Shown: positions 36,987 to 46,960 of the stretch, one piece after another
How the letters are laid out: each line of letters begins with the position of its first letter
Numbering within the stretch: the stretch's first letter is position 1
Assembly (NCBI GenBank): GCA_022496805.1
Contig: CM040100.1
Span: 20,985,009-21,049,008 of the forward strand
DNA from: Pohlia nutans
Taxonomy: Eukaryota > Streptophyta > Bryopsida > Bryales > Mniaceae
Length of the DNA: 64,000 bases
Direction of reading: 5' to 3'
The notes under the pieces: model-generated
What the model saw: only the letters and a program-made list of their open reading frames with translations
Told to the model about the DNA's origin: nothing
Databases searched by the model: none
Made by a program: the position numbers and the translations under genes

Positions 36987-37056
36987 CAGAATGCGGAGAT
37001 TCAGGATCCGACGATCACGTTCAGAATGCGGAGATTCGGGATCCGACGATCACGTG
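36987..37056 (+). promoter_or_regulatory. Two tandem 35 bp units upstream of the Bet v 1-like gene
   Basis: CAGAATGCGGAGATT...GATCCGACGATCACGT occurs at 36987-37021 and 37022-37056 with two differences. The second copy ends in CACGTG, a G-box/ABRE core, and the first in CACGTT. They lie about 170-235 bp before the start codon, a place where duplicated cis elements could affect expression. A smaller repeat, ACAGGATTGA, recurs at 37171-37195. Confidence 0.6.
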
Positions 37057-37222
37057 CAGCAGGAATTCTTCAATTTGTGCTCTTCTGATTTGCGTGAAGG
37101 AGTTTGGGAATGCCTTGAGAATGGGAGCAAGAAGTACATACAGACAGACGGGAGTTAGCTATAGAGCTGTAGGACAGGATTGAACAGGATTGAACAGTCC
37201 GATTAGGGCGTGGGATTTGAGA

Positions 37223-38734
37223 ATGGCTACGGTGTCAACTGAGAGAGCAAATTTGGAGCTGCATCTGAGAGTGCCGGTCCACCGGGTATGGAGCGCGGCC
37301 AAGAAGATGGACGTGCTCATGCCCTTGGCCCTTCCTGATGTGTTCAGCAGCTGCGATTTGGATGGCGATGGCGGCCCCGGCACCATCCGCGTCTACCATT
37401 GCGGTCCCGGTAATTATGCCGATCATTCTCGTGTACAGTCCATTTCGAACGTTGGCTATGGATACAATTACGTTCTGTGATTTAGATCACTTGGAAGCAG
37501 GATCTGCTGAGCTTTCGCTTTCGGAGAGAGCTTTGTGCACTATTTTCCTAAGCTTTGGGAGTTTGTGCGGTTTTAACTTGTTGGAGCGGAACAACGGAAT
37601 ACTTTTGTTCTCCGGTTTTTAATCAGCAATATTTTGAGCGTTTTTTTTAGTCTTTTGTATGTGTACTTACAGCTAAGTGTCCACTGCGTATTTTCTGTAG
37701 TGTTGGAAAATTGGACCCCTGCTGCAAATCTTCTGTTTGTGTGAATATAACTTCAGTTTTGACACGATCAACAGTGTTGATCTTGTAGCATAGAATAGGA
37801 GCTTTAAAATGGTGTATTGCAATCAGAAAACGGAGGTAAAATGAGAAAATGCCACTGTTACAAAGCTCAGTGATGCAGATGGCCATAGTGGGCGTTTTAG
37901 ACGCTTAGGGGTTAAGAGGAGAGTTTTGAGAAAGAAACGTCATGGAGTCGTCACACCTCTTCTGAGAAGTTTGATTCTCTGAAGATTGAGAACCTTGGGA
38001 GAGAGATTTGGAGCCAATCGTGACCATTCTCCATGAAAAAGGTGTGACTCCACTTTAGGCTGTGTGAAGAATGAGAATGGACACGGCTTGTTAATCTTCT
38101 TCACGGCTTCTCAATCTTCATGGTTTCTCAATTTTCACGCCCATTCTTCACCTCCAGAGGAGAAGAATGAAACTTCTCAATCTTCGGAGAGTGTGTCCTC
38201 CATAATTCAAGGAGAAAGTGCCACGTACGCATTCTCTGAAGATTGAGAATGGGAAGAAAGAGGTGTGACACCCCCTAATATTCTGAACGTTTTTCATTAT
38301 TTGTATGTGTACTTACAGCTTAAGAAGAGAGTTATGAAAAAGAAACGCCATGGGAGGCAATGAAAAAACGCAACCCGAAAAACTGGGAGAACTGGAATTG
38401 TGAGAGCAAGGAGTCGACTGAGGCGGTTTTCTTGTTCATTGTTCGTATAGCAATTCAGGAAGGCTTAAAGATTCGGGAGCGCATCGATGAGATAGACGAG
38501 GAAAAACACTCGATCAGCTACACTGTCTTAGAAGGCGACCCTCGCTACAAGTGCATGAGGGCGAATGTGACCTACCTCCAGAGTGTGGATGGTGCCACTT
38601 CCACGGCGGTTTTCAACGCGGAATATGACATTGACGATTCGGAGGAGGGCTTTTCGGACGAGATCACCGAATTGGTATCCTTGATGCAGACTACGTTGTG
38701 TGAGTATCTGCTCGCTAATCCCGCATACTCGTAG
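37223..38734 (+). CDS. Bet v 1 / PR-10 / MLP-like START-fold protein
   Basis: Exons 37223-37409 and 38451-38734 (GT-AG, phase 1) give 156 aa, the normal Bet v 1 length. Exon 1 has the N-terminal strand and helix, then the glycine-rich loop GDGGPGT at residues 48-54. Exon 2 starts AIQEGLKIRERIDEIDEEKH and continues YTVLEGDP, strands with VTYLQSV, and the long C-terminal helix ending CEYLLANPAYS. The family folds around a cavity for hydrophobic ligands; members include PR-10 proteins, cytosolic lipid or alkaloid binders and hormone receptors. Ligand and role cannot be told. The exon 2 acceptor follows a pyrimidine-rich stretch ending CGTATAG and restores the family spacing. An earlier ATG at 37190 is in frame but lacks conserved sequence. 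The 1041 bp intron contains J1 and an internal duplication. Confidence 0.9.
37674..37915. mobile_element. TTAA-type MITE, family J (J1), in the Bet v 1-like intron
   Basis: Matches J2 (63116-63367): GTATTTTCTGTAGTGT on the left, TTTTAGACGCTTAGGGGTTAA on the right. The first about 8 bases (TTAACCCC) are missing on the left. The flanks recur without the element at 38283-38355. Confidence 0.85.
37915..38270. repeat. Foldback cluster in the Bet v 1-like intron
   Basis: GTCACACCTCTTCTGAGAAG and AAGAGGTGTGAC face each other. TCTCTGAAGATTGAGAA occurs at about 37976 and 38231, with several TTCTCAATCTTC complements between them. The block can fold into multiple hairpins. Confidence 0.6.
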
Positions 38735-38750
38735 AACTTAGCAACCCTAG

Positions 38751-38899
38751 CACTACAAGCAAACCCGTCGCTTTTCACTGACTGAAATCGCGGAAAAGTA
38801 TCTATTCCTTGTACTATGTGATCAAAAGCACTTATCAACTCAGGAATGGCTCAAAATGGCTCAAAATAGCAGTGAGAAGCGACCAGTTTTCTTGTAGTG
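38751..38899. mobile_element. CACTACAAG-ended MITE (Y1)
   Basis: 149 bp with about 30 bp inverted ends (CACTACAAG...GTCGCTT and AAGCGAC...CTTGTAGTG), 16 bp after the Bet v 1-like stop. It is flanked by AGCAACCCTAG on both sides (38740-38750 and 38902-38912). It probably lies in the 3' UTR. Confidence 0.82.
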
Positions 38900-38912
38900 T
38901 AAGCAACCCTAG

Positions 38913-40118
38913 GTGTCCATAGTCCAAAATTACATTAGCAAACTCTTGTACAACTTAGGCCATTGTTTTTTCTTTAAAGATTGATGCAGTAGTGACCTGT
39001 TTTGTTGAGAGAGTTAGAGGCTCACGATAATCTACTTATCATGCACGGCCTTTGATTTTGTAGGTCTACGTGATGCTTGGATTGTCGTTGTAGATAGAGT
39101 AATTATGCACCGTGTTGTAAATCCTTAAATCATCGCTGTTCTGCTAAATTGCAAAGAAAGACCAGCACTGTTCACTACTGTGACAGCGGTTTACTTTACT
39201 GAACATTGATCAAAGACTTTCAACTTGTGCATACAAATGTACTTTCAGAATTAGCATTTTGTGAATGATGGCGAGAGACAAGAGCGTGGAAAGAACTATT
39301 AATTATGTATTTCAACATGATTGCTTTTTGTTTCTCAATTCTCCTTATCTGCTCTTTTAGTTGCGAGGCATTACTACTGTACAGGGAAAGCTCACCTGTT
39401 AACTTCCAAAGCTAAATCTGACAGCATCATTCGAATATGAGTCGCCCGGGGAATTGCAGGGTTGAATGATTCCACAAGTACCGTATGGATGACAACAACG
39501 AATTGTTAGCTGGCTGACAGTACAATCAAACAGGGAATCAAAGGCAAAAGCAGCTTCGTGGCTCTTACACCACCAGCAAATGCCAGAGGCGTGATCACTA
39601 CACCACATGCGCACCGAAAGGGACCGACTGGCAATGAAAGGAAGAAGATCATTCCGCTTTGGCCTCCCTCCTACCTTTCCAAAACTTGCTGCAAACATTC
39701 AGACTACCGTGCAAAGTTTCGAAGAAGCTACCGTATTGACTACTCGTATATTTTCAAATCTGATTTCTAAATTAGAAAGACGATATATACACTGTAGCAA
39801 TGCGTTGGTGGAGTCTCGGACACATTTTCCACATGTGGCCAGCTGACCAATTGAAGAGCGCTAACTTACCTGCTGCAAGTGCGTATCCAAGAGACTATTG
39901 GATTTTGTGAGAGTGCAGAGGAATAAATCAGTTGAATATGATGCAAGAGTTTCCTCTCTACATCGCATTACAGTCTAGACCGTCCCCTGTTCAGCACGTC
40001 AGATCAATCGTGCATCGTCAATGGCTCCAATCATCGTCTGTTCCCCGTCGTAATGGTAGTACTACCATTTGTTATCCATTTGCCATGTAGCATTATTGCA
40101 CTTGCCCGGATAATTTCT
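38913..40118. other. Intergenic stretch, no certain gene
   Basis: The part at 39550-39850 has an open plus-strand frame (MRTERDRLAMKGRRSFRFG..., 79 codons) and a minus-strand frame of 99 codons with less AT than the surroundings. No family is recognised and no splice pattern is clear. Confidence 0.4.
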
Positions 40119-40556
40119 GCTCCTCCGAAGCAACAGCTCGTGGTTGCGTAACGTAGAACGAGCGAAAGATGTAGCTTGATGAATGAGTGAAGCAGGCGGC
40201 AAAGAGGACTGACCGTGCGCATTAAGTTTTTGCGAAATGTGCAGGAAGAAGAAGAGAGAGTAAGGAATTCTTTTTTGGCGAAGATTAGTCTTGTAAATTT
40301 CTGCTCCTCCAATGCAACATCTCGTGGTTGCGAAAGGTTGCTTAGCGTAGAATGAGCGTTAGATGTAGCTTCACACTTGGTGAATGAGTGAAGCAGGCGG
40401 CAAAGAGGATTGAACGTGTGCATTAGGTTTTTGCGAAATGTGCAGGAAGAAGAGAGAGTAACTGAAGGAAAATCAAATTGCGAAGATTAGTCTTGTAAAT
40501 AGAGTGTAGAAAACAAATTGCGAAGATAATTATTCTTGTAAATAGAGTGTACACAG
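40119..40556 (+). promoter_or_regulatory. Duplicated upstream region of the Rab gene
   Basis: A roughly 150 bp unit (TTCTGCTCCTCC...GTGCAGGAAGAAG) occurs at about 40118-40256 and 40297-40460. The word GCGAAGATTAGTCTTGTAAAT occurs at about 40278 and 40480, and again, slightly expanded, at about 40520. The last copy runs into ACACAG immediately before the ATG, so a 5' UTR intron acceptor here cannot be excluded. Confidence 0.7.
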
Positions 40557-41183
40557 ATGGATAGCGCCGGTGAGGACTTCAATCACCTGTTCAAGATCCT
40601 GTTGATAGGAAACTCCGGCGTCGGAAAGAGCAGTTTGCTGCTCCGTTTTACGGCGGGCAAATTCGATGAGCTCTCGCCGACAATCGGAGTGGATTTCAAG
40701 GTGAAGCACATCTTGTTCCGCGGCAAACGAATCAAGCTCACCATCTGGGACACGGCAGGGCAAGAGAGGTTCCGAACGTTGACGAGCACGTATTACCGAG
40801 GAGCGCAGGGGATCATCTTAGTTTACGACGTGACAAGGAGAAATACATTTACCGATTTATCCGACATGTGGTTGAAGGAAGTCGATCGATTCTCCACGAA
40901 CACGGATTGCATCAAGATGTTGATCGGCAACAAGGTGGACTTGGAAGAGAGCAGCCGAGTGGTGACGAAGAAGGAGGGGATTGCGTTTGCAAGGCAGCAT
41001 GGCTGCTTGTTCTTGGAGGCCAGCGCCAAGACGAGCATCAACGTGCAACGCTGCTTCGATGAGCTGCTGCATAAGATCATGGACACGGGGCCCCGAGCCG
41101 AGCCATCGAGGACGACGAGTCTCTTGCGACCTAATCAGGCCGGCTCCGAGTCTTTTGCAACAAGCAGTGTCTGCAGCTGTTGA
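40557..41183 (+). CDS. Rab GTPase, RabC/Rab18 type, single exon
   Basis: 208 aa without introns. Motifs: P-loop GNSGVGKS (residues 18-25; the usual Asp at position 2 is Asn), switch I Thr42 in [23 protein letters not shown] (64-74) with the Gln69 needed for hydrolysis, NKVD (125-128), EASAK (154-158), and C-terminal CSC (206-208) for double geranylgeranylation. [17 protein letters not shown] and the [14 protein letters not shown] segment are typical of plant RabC (Rab18 clade), small GTPases linked to ER, lipid droplet, peroxisome and Golgi traffic. Arabidopsis RABC genes have introns, so an intronless copy could be a retrogene, though no poly-A tail or flanking repeat is seen downstream. Confidence 0.97.
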   Translation: MDSAGEDFNHLFKILLIGNSGVGKSSLLLRFTAGKFDELSPTIGVDFKVKHILFRGKRIKLTIWDTAGQERFRTLTSTYYRGAQGIILVYDVTRRNTFTDLSDMWLKEVDRFSTNTDCIKMLIGNKVDLEESSRVVTKKEGIAFARQHGCLFLEASAKTSINVQRCFDELLHKIMDTGPRAEPSRTTSLLRPNQAGSESFATSSVCSC

Positions 41184-41342
41184 TATTTAGCGAGCGAGGG
41201 TTTCCTTTCCTTCCCTCCACTTCATTCTTGTAGATAGAAACCTGTACAAGCATGAATTGTACAGATCATTTTTAATCTAATTCATTGTCAATGGGGGCGT
41301 AGACTGTATTCATTTGGTAATGTGCGTATCGTATTCTTTCTA

Positions 41343-41473
41343 AGAGCATCCTTCTTAAACCTGCACTCAACTAGCATGGCTCTGGCGGATTTGCACGGCT
41401 CGCCATGGCTCTGGAGGGCATGGGGAAATGGTCTTGGCGTGCCCCTTTGAAGAGGCACACTTGGAGATGCTCT
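41343..41473. mobile_element. Short MITE with AGAGCATC ends, family O (O1)
   Basis: AGAGCATCCTTCTTAAA on the left and ACTTGGAGATGCTCT on the right, with a GC-richer centre (GGCTCGCCATGGCTCTGG). It lies 160 bp after the Rab stop codon. Similar ends frame 49554-50618. Confidence 0.65.
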
Positions 41474-42523
41474 AACTAAGCTTTGACCGTTGCTATTTTT
41501 GAAGAGATTTCTCTTTGAGCTCTTCTTACGTGGATCCTTCGAAGGAGACGCAGGATTACAACGAATTCGTGGAGGTAAGGCATCTGCATTTGAGCTCAAG
41601 TCGTGTGATACAATCCTAGGGTGAAGCAAATGCAAGATTCAGAAGGGGAATCATTTTTTGATGCAGAGTTTGCCTTGTCTTTCGTGTTTGGTCGACATGG
41701 GACCAGTTTGAAGTTAGTTGCTGAATATTATCATACCACAACTGTGAAGCTTTCTGTAACAATGTGGTCCAAAGTCTGCTAAAATGCAAAAGTGACAAGA
41801 AAAGAAACTGCATTGTATCAGAAAGCTCCAATTCTTTAGTCCGAGAGGAGTTGTTGGCATCTTGTAATGTGAGGAAGTTTTATAGGGAACCCTAGTGTAT
41901 TTATAAAACCAAAGATTCAAGATGAGATTAACCTTTTGTGAATTTTTTAATTAGACCCCAAGTGCCATGGCATAGAAACCTTAACATAAACCCTACTTGC
42001 TCTAATGTATAAGGTTTGTGATTTGTGAGGGTCTTTGAAGAATATCCTCAAAAGCATCAAAGCATCAAAAGTGAAGTAAGAAATTTACAGTATGTTGGAT
42101 ATCCTCCTCTAAATCTTCTAAGGTACACCACCCTTGTGCTATGTGATTATTTGTGCCACTTTGTGATCACTATATATCAAATTTTTACATTTAAAATATA
42201 TATAGCACTAGAACATAGTAGTACAAATGGAGTGACTTTCGAATTGTGGCACAAATAGGGTGGCTTACGTTATACCACAACTAGCCCTTTGTTCTGCGTT
42301 TTGTATTTTTCTGAAGTTGAGTGGTGAGATAAATCCCTCTGCAGGGGTTAAAGTCTTGTTTATCTTCCCCAAATAACAAGATGGGCTCCAATATCGAGAT
42401 CAAAATTTTGGGGAAAAGAATGAGTTCATTGGAAGGAGAGACAACCGTTTGCTAGAAGTCATTAAACTTCTCGATGATGCAAATTGCAAGGCCCAGACTT
42501 TTTTCGTACTGATGATATCAAGG
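41474..42523. other. Intergenic stretch with no gene seen
   Basis: Several unrelated short open frames on both strands, none with recognisable motifs or splice context. Confidence 0.5.
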
Positions 42524-42898
42524 TTAACCATTTAGTGCTTAGGGTGCAAGACTTTTTTCGTACTACACTATAGTTGTGTGCACTGGATTTCAGTAGTTTT
42601 TTCCACTCTGATTGATACTATCTGTGATAGAATAGATTGAATTAGAAAGTAACTATACAATTGTATTCTCAATTGGAGTGGAGACAATTTGCCAAAATTA
42701 GATAATCATCCAATGGTGGAATTGCAAGATAATTATAGTATGTTTTTGAACTATATAATGCACACTCAAAAATTAGATTTTGGAGGGTATGTGACTTCAA
42801 AGTCAAATAGAAAATCCAATTCTTCACAGATTTTTTGTTATTTGCATTTCCGACACTCCAGTGACTAGAATGTGATCAGCTAGGCACTAAAGGGTTAA
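42524..42898. mobile_element. TTAA-type MITE, family K (K1)
   Basis: TTAACCATTTAGTGCTTAGG to CAGCTAGGCACTAAAGGGTTAA. Only copy seen. Confidence 0.75.
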
Positions 42899-43253
42899 CT
42901 CCTTGTTGTAACAGGGGTTGTCAGTGTTTGCGATTTCAATTATGCAATTCTATCGTTTATTTCCAAATCTAGTCCCATATGATTCCGAGCCCTAGAATCT
43001 TGTCTCAAAGTGACTAGCCTCTTCGTAAAGATTTCAATTCGCATTTCCAAAATCATTTCTATTATTGAAGCACAAGTCTTGAATTTTGACACCCCTATTG
43101 TAGTTTGTGTAAGAAGCGAATTGTAATTGGATGGCTACTTGACAAAAATATCACGTTTTTATTCTATATTCTACAAGCTCTAATACTATTCAGTTGAGTT
43201 GGCATTCATGAAGTTTGGTGATAAGTTTGTGTTTTATTTTTTTATTGCCGTAG

Positions 43254-43397
43254 CACTAGTAGAAAAGTGGTATTTGGGCACCAAGGTATAACATCTAAGC
43301 ATGGTGCCCAAGACCCATATTGGCACCAAACTAGTGCCTTGGGCACCATGCTTGGACACTACTCATTGGTGCCCAAAAACCACCCTTTTTACTAGTG
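43254..43397. mobile_element. CACTAG-ended palindromic MITE (N3)
   Basis: CACTAGTAGAAAAGTGG and CCACCCTTTTTACTAGTG at the ends; inside, TGGGCACCA and TGGTGCCC words alternate, so nearly the whole 144 bp can fold back. The ends match family N but the interior is new. Confidence 0.82.
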
Positions 43398-43571
43398 TAG
43401 GTTAATAGATAATTCAACACCAATGTGCTGAGTAATTATTATTTTTGGATTGTTTCATTTTGACACTAAACACTCTTCAAATTTTTATTTTTTTTATCAT
43501 GTTAAAATAACACCGTTTGAAAAAACAATTTCCAAACTTCTCAATTGGATTAATTTGTGTTGGACCAACTA

Positions 43572-44326
43572 TTAACCCCTAAACATCCAACCGTCAAAAC
43601 AAGGGACGATGTACAGAATCAAACACAGTTTTCTCATCCGTCATTGACTTTTTGCAGTGTGAAGTTTTTCCTAAAATATATAATTTATTGGAAATTAGCT
43701 TCATGCATGTGTGATCCGATTAGAAAGGGATGACTTCTGAAATTTTTATGCCTCATTTCATGTTGTACTGATTCACCCAAAATTTAGAAGATTTCAATGT
43801 AAAAGTGCTCTGAAAAAAGTCAACTCATTACATTAAGCAACCAAAAGATCTCCAAAACTCTCTACACTTAGAGTATTACATTTCAACCAATCACAACAAA
43901 TTCAACTTTAACCCTTAAAGGTCCTTGGGGATAGTAGATACGTTGCCGTATATTTGACATTTGTTGTAAGTAGAAAGTTCCAAATTGAGATCCCAATAGC
44001 TTTTAAGACCATGTAGACATGAATTTTAACTTCACTTTTGATATGAAACTCATAGGAGGTGTAAAACCATTCCAATACAATGAAATATGGGCGTATAATA
44101 CTGGCCGGAATGGGCAATCTGGACCTTTAAGGGTTAAGTTTCAAATTTTAAACAAAAATACTTGTGACAACAATCATAGATCTAACCATATGGATAGAAT
44201 CAAAAATTCAAAATGTACAACTTTTAATTCATATATCAAGTTCAGAATATACCTCCTAGTTACATTTTATAAGACATCTTTTAAATTCTCCAAATCTGGA
44301 TAGAGGTGAGGACGGTTAGGGGTTAA
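43572..44326. mobile_element. Family B element (B3) with nested family G
   Basis: Outer ends TTAACCCCTAAACATCC and GACGGTTAGGGGTTAA. G1 sits between two TTAA at 43908-43911 and 44134-44137. A piece of B (the GTAGATTGTCAATATC part) is missing next to the insertion. Confidence 0.82.
43908..44137. mobile_element. TTAA-type MITE, family G (G1), nested in B3
   Basis: TTAACCCTTAAAGGTCCTTG to CTGGACCTTTAAGGGTTAA, 230 bp. The fragment G2 is at 23575-23696. Confidence 0.83.
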
Positions 44327-44563
44327 CCTACGGTACACATACAAATTTTTAGGATCAAGGCATGTATAATATACCAGTACAGTTGCATAAGTGACTATTG
44401 AATTTTGTGCAAATGCAGCCAAAGAACAGCGTAATTCAAGTTACACTTGTACATTGATTCCCACCAATTCAGAGCTCTCATATGGTGGGTGGTACAATTC
44501 ACCATCCATGTCCACATATGGACATGATTGAACATGAGGTTACTACATGTGTGTTCTTAGCAC

Positions 44564-44856
44564 TACCGTAGTACCATAGCTGGGTCGCCACCCCACGAAC
44601 AAATATTTAATATTTTTTGAAAAATAAGGTCTGTTCCTCAAAAAATGAATTTTTTGGTTTCTGTTTTAGAGCAAGAAAATGATTAAAGATGGCCCAAAAT
44701 GACCTAAAATAGCTTAGAAATAGCAAAATATAGCTAAAAACAATTTATTCTATTTTTGTTTTTTGGTCTTCATAATTTATTTATTTTTAAATTTTTAAAT
44801 TTTTTGGATTAATTAAAAAATTATTGTATTTAAAAAATTATGGTACTACGTACAGT
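44564..44856. mobile_element. Family T element (T2)
   Basis: TACCGTAGTACCATAGCTGG to TATGGTACTACGTAC; close to T1 over its left 150 bp. Confidence 0.75.
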
Positions 44857-45059
44857 ACACTGATTATCCCATTTAGTGCAAATTAGAACTAGACACTCAG
44901 TCCTCTTCAATATAACCTTCTCTGAGAGGACGTTCTAAATATGTTGTTCACTTGTAACACACTTGTCACACGTTTGAACTAAGTCATAATCCAATTGAAG
45001 AAGCCAGGTGTGGTTTGATGCATAACATTATTTCGAAAACGATCTACCTTTACTTCAGC

Positions 45060-45560
45060 CTGCCAGAGTTGGCCAAGATGTCAAGGATTCCTTTTCATGT
45101 CAATTCTCAAGAATTCCGAGCTGGAAATGGTGTTGAAAACCAAAAAATTAGGGTTCACAAGTGCTAAAAACATTTCGAAAAGCTTTCGAGGAATCAACGT
45201 GGATTCGATTCGATCAAACTGACCCTGATATGATCGTCGAAACTGCACTGCACCACATCCGTCGTCACGCCCTGCACCGATCACCCAAGCTCCTCCCTCC
45301 TTGCGAGTTCAGCTCTGAAGAAACGCTTCTCGAACAGCAGTAGCAAACCCTAGGCAGTCCAGAACAAATGCAAAGAAGCCTTCCTCTCATCTTGATGCGG
45401 TACACTCTCAAATCTTCCTTCAATAATAAAAGCACAAGCATCTAGAGAGAACTCAACGCAATCAACAAAGAATTCCCTGACAGACTTGGATGGTGGTGAC
45501 AATCTGCTTAGACTTCACTGGGAACCTCCTCGCAGCAGTAGACGCCATGGCCACACGTAA
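45060..45560 (-). other. Unresolved candidate coding region beside U6
   Basis: On the minus strand, ATGGCGTCTACTGCTGCGAG (start near 45550, good ATG context GGCCATGG) opens MASTAARRFPVKSKQIVTT. At 45284-45081 another open frame has FRRSYQGQFDRIESTLIPRK. On the plus strand 45161-45343 is also open. GC content is higher than in the surroundings. I could not assemble a consistent gene and do not recognise the product. Confidence 0.25.
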
Positions 45561-45641
45561 TTCCTACAAAAAAATTTGCACAAAATGCTTGTCCAGAGCG
45601 GAAAGTTGAAAGAGTGAAAGGATTGATTGAGGAAGAGAAAA

Positions 45642-45691
45642 AAAATTTGGACCATTTCTCGATTTGTGCGTGTCATCCGTGCGCAGGGGCC

Positions 45692-45723
<32 letters not shown>

Positions 45724-45743
45724 TCAGATGTCTCCGAAGAGAC
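45642..45743 (-). ncRNA. U6: U6 spliceosomal snRNA
   Basis: The minus strand reads as a complete U6, about 102 nt. The 5' hairpin GTCTCTTCGGAGAC is followed by GATAAAATTGGAACGATACA, then ACAGAGA, GATTAGCATGG, CCCCTGCGCA, GATGACACGCACAAATCGAG, and AAATGGTCC before a T-run (45645-45638) that ends pol III transcription. The ACAGAGA box and AGC triad, which pair with the 5' splice site and U2, are intact. Compared with the usual plant sequence, C4-G11 of the 5' stem is replaced by U-A, a compensatory change, and one base differs next to the internal stem-loop (GCGCACGG for GCGCAAGG). This looks like a functional gene, since promoter elements are also present. Confidence 0.97.
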
Positions 45744-45767
45744 GATGGAGAGTAGTGCAAGGGCGCT

Positions 45768-45775
45768 TTATATAC
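45768..45775 (-). promoter_or_regulatory. TATA box of the U6 gene
   Basis: TATATAAA on the minus strand, 25-32 nt before the U6 5' end, the usual place for plant pol III snRNA genes. Confidence 0.8.
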
Positions 45776-45798
45776 ATGATTTCTCCCCCGATCGCAAA

Positions 45799-45809
45799 TG
45801 ATATGGGTT
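45799..45809 (-). promoter_or_regulatory. USE-like element of the U6 gene
   Basis: AACCCATATCA on the minus strand matches about 7 of 10 positions of the plant upstream sequence element (RTCCCACATCG) and lies about 60 nt before the U6 start, the expected distance. The match is partial. Confidence 0.45.
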
Positions 45810-46201
45810 ATGTTCCTCGAGAAAAAGTAAAAGTAAAAGCTAAAGATAAAGAAACCCTCGTCCAATTACTTTGCCTGCGTACCGTGGAACATGACCGTCC
45901 AATTTCACTGTCCCTTTATTAAATTTCACAGTTGTCATGTAATCCCTGGTATCATAACATTCTTGTCGTAGGTAACCATTTTAAATTTTTTTGCCTCTTG
46001 AATTTTACTATGGGGAACATGCAACCCTTCTTGATAATGTTTTGTGAGAACTGAAAGTAAAGTTGTATACTTTTTGTAAACTCAGTTGCTTTATGTGAAT
46101 TAGTGGATTGCTGTTGCACTGAGATATTCATGTCACACTAATTTTACATCATAATGATATTTAGTGTCACCTTCACTAATTTCTCACATGCACTATAATA
46201 C

Positions 46202-46233
46202 ACCCCCCCCACCCCCCCCCCCCCCCCCCCCCC
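46202..46233. repeat. Poly-C tract
   Basis: About 30 C with one A interruption. Complementary in type to the poly-G at 13641 and equally prone to assembly error. It is followed by a duplicated ATCATTATAGTAAGCAT. Confidence 0.95.
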
Positions 46234-46304
46234 TCACTATCATTATAGTAAGCATTATCATTATAGTAAGCATCTATATATTAAGATTGTTTGTTTGTTT
46301 GCTA

Positions 46305-46705
46305 TGTTAAGATCTCCCGGACTGTGCGACTATCGATTGCGTTCTTGGTATTGTTAGATAGCTCTCGACAAAGAGGGGTGCATGGAGTTTGTTTCGTTGC
46401 AAATTGGATCAAATTATGAAAAATGAAAAATGGGATTTTTCGATGTCATTCTTGGCATCGTCGGAAAGCTCTTGCTGAGTAGGGGTGCACGGAAGTTGTT
46501 TCGTGGATTTTGGACCTATAGTGTTGAAATCATGGATTTCTAGTCAAATTTGTCACCATAAATTGAATTAAATTATAGATAAATAATTCTTAAAGCAAAA
46601 AAAAAAAAGACAAAAGCATGGGGAACACGGGGAACACGAGGAACATGGGGGACATGTGGAATACTGAAAACATTTGGACCCATTGCACAAGGCCACACTA
46701 GTACC
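46305..46705. mobile_element. Family Q repeat (Q2)
   Basis: Shares with Q1 the order: GCGTTCTTGG-like start, GGGTGCATGGA, AATTGAATTAAATTA, a run of GGGGAACACG-like units (46618-46660) and CACAAGGCCACACTA. It lacks the R insertion that splits Q1. Confidence 0.6.
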
Positions 46706-46737
46706 ATTCTAAGATCTCAATCACCAACAATCCTTTT

Positions 46738-46850
46738 TATTCCTTAAAGACCAAGAAGCTCAAATTGGTCCTCATGTCTTTTTTAGCATTCTTGAATAAG
46801 CCCTATGTGGATTTTTGAATAAGCCCTATATAAATTCTTGAATAAGCCCT
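46738..46850. mobile_element. Family E fragment (E4)
   Basis: CCTTAAAGACCAAGAAGCTC plus about 100 bp matching E3; the piece AATAAGCCCTAT repeats three times at its right side, and the other end is missing. Confidence 0.5.
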
Positions 46851-46960
46851 ATATAGAAAGATGAGCCTTGAACCACAAACATTACGAGGTTTCATTCAAA
46901 CAGTGGCTCACTATTCAACTTCATATGAAGAAGATTGTTTTTTTGCAGGATCCAGAACAA

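Noticed and set aside
38319..38450. Longer exon 2 of the Bet v 1-like gene (MKKRNPKNWENW...)
   Set aside because: It would insert a charged segment absent from the family. The TTACAG acceptor gives an immediate stop, and the CGTATAG site gives the canonical spacing.
41288..41635. 115-codon minus-strand frame after the Rab gene
   Set aside because: It is largely formed by the O1 MITE and flanking sequence.
45614..45922. 102-codon plus-strand open frame
   Set aside because: Most of it is the complement of the U6 snRNA and its promoter.
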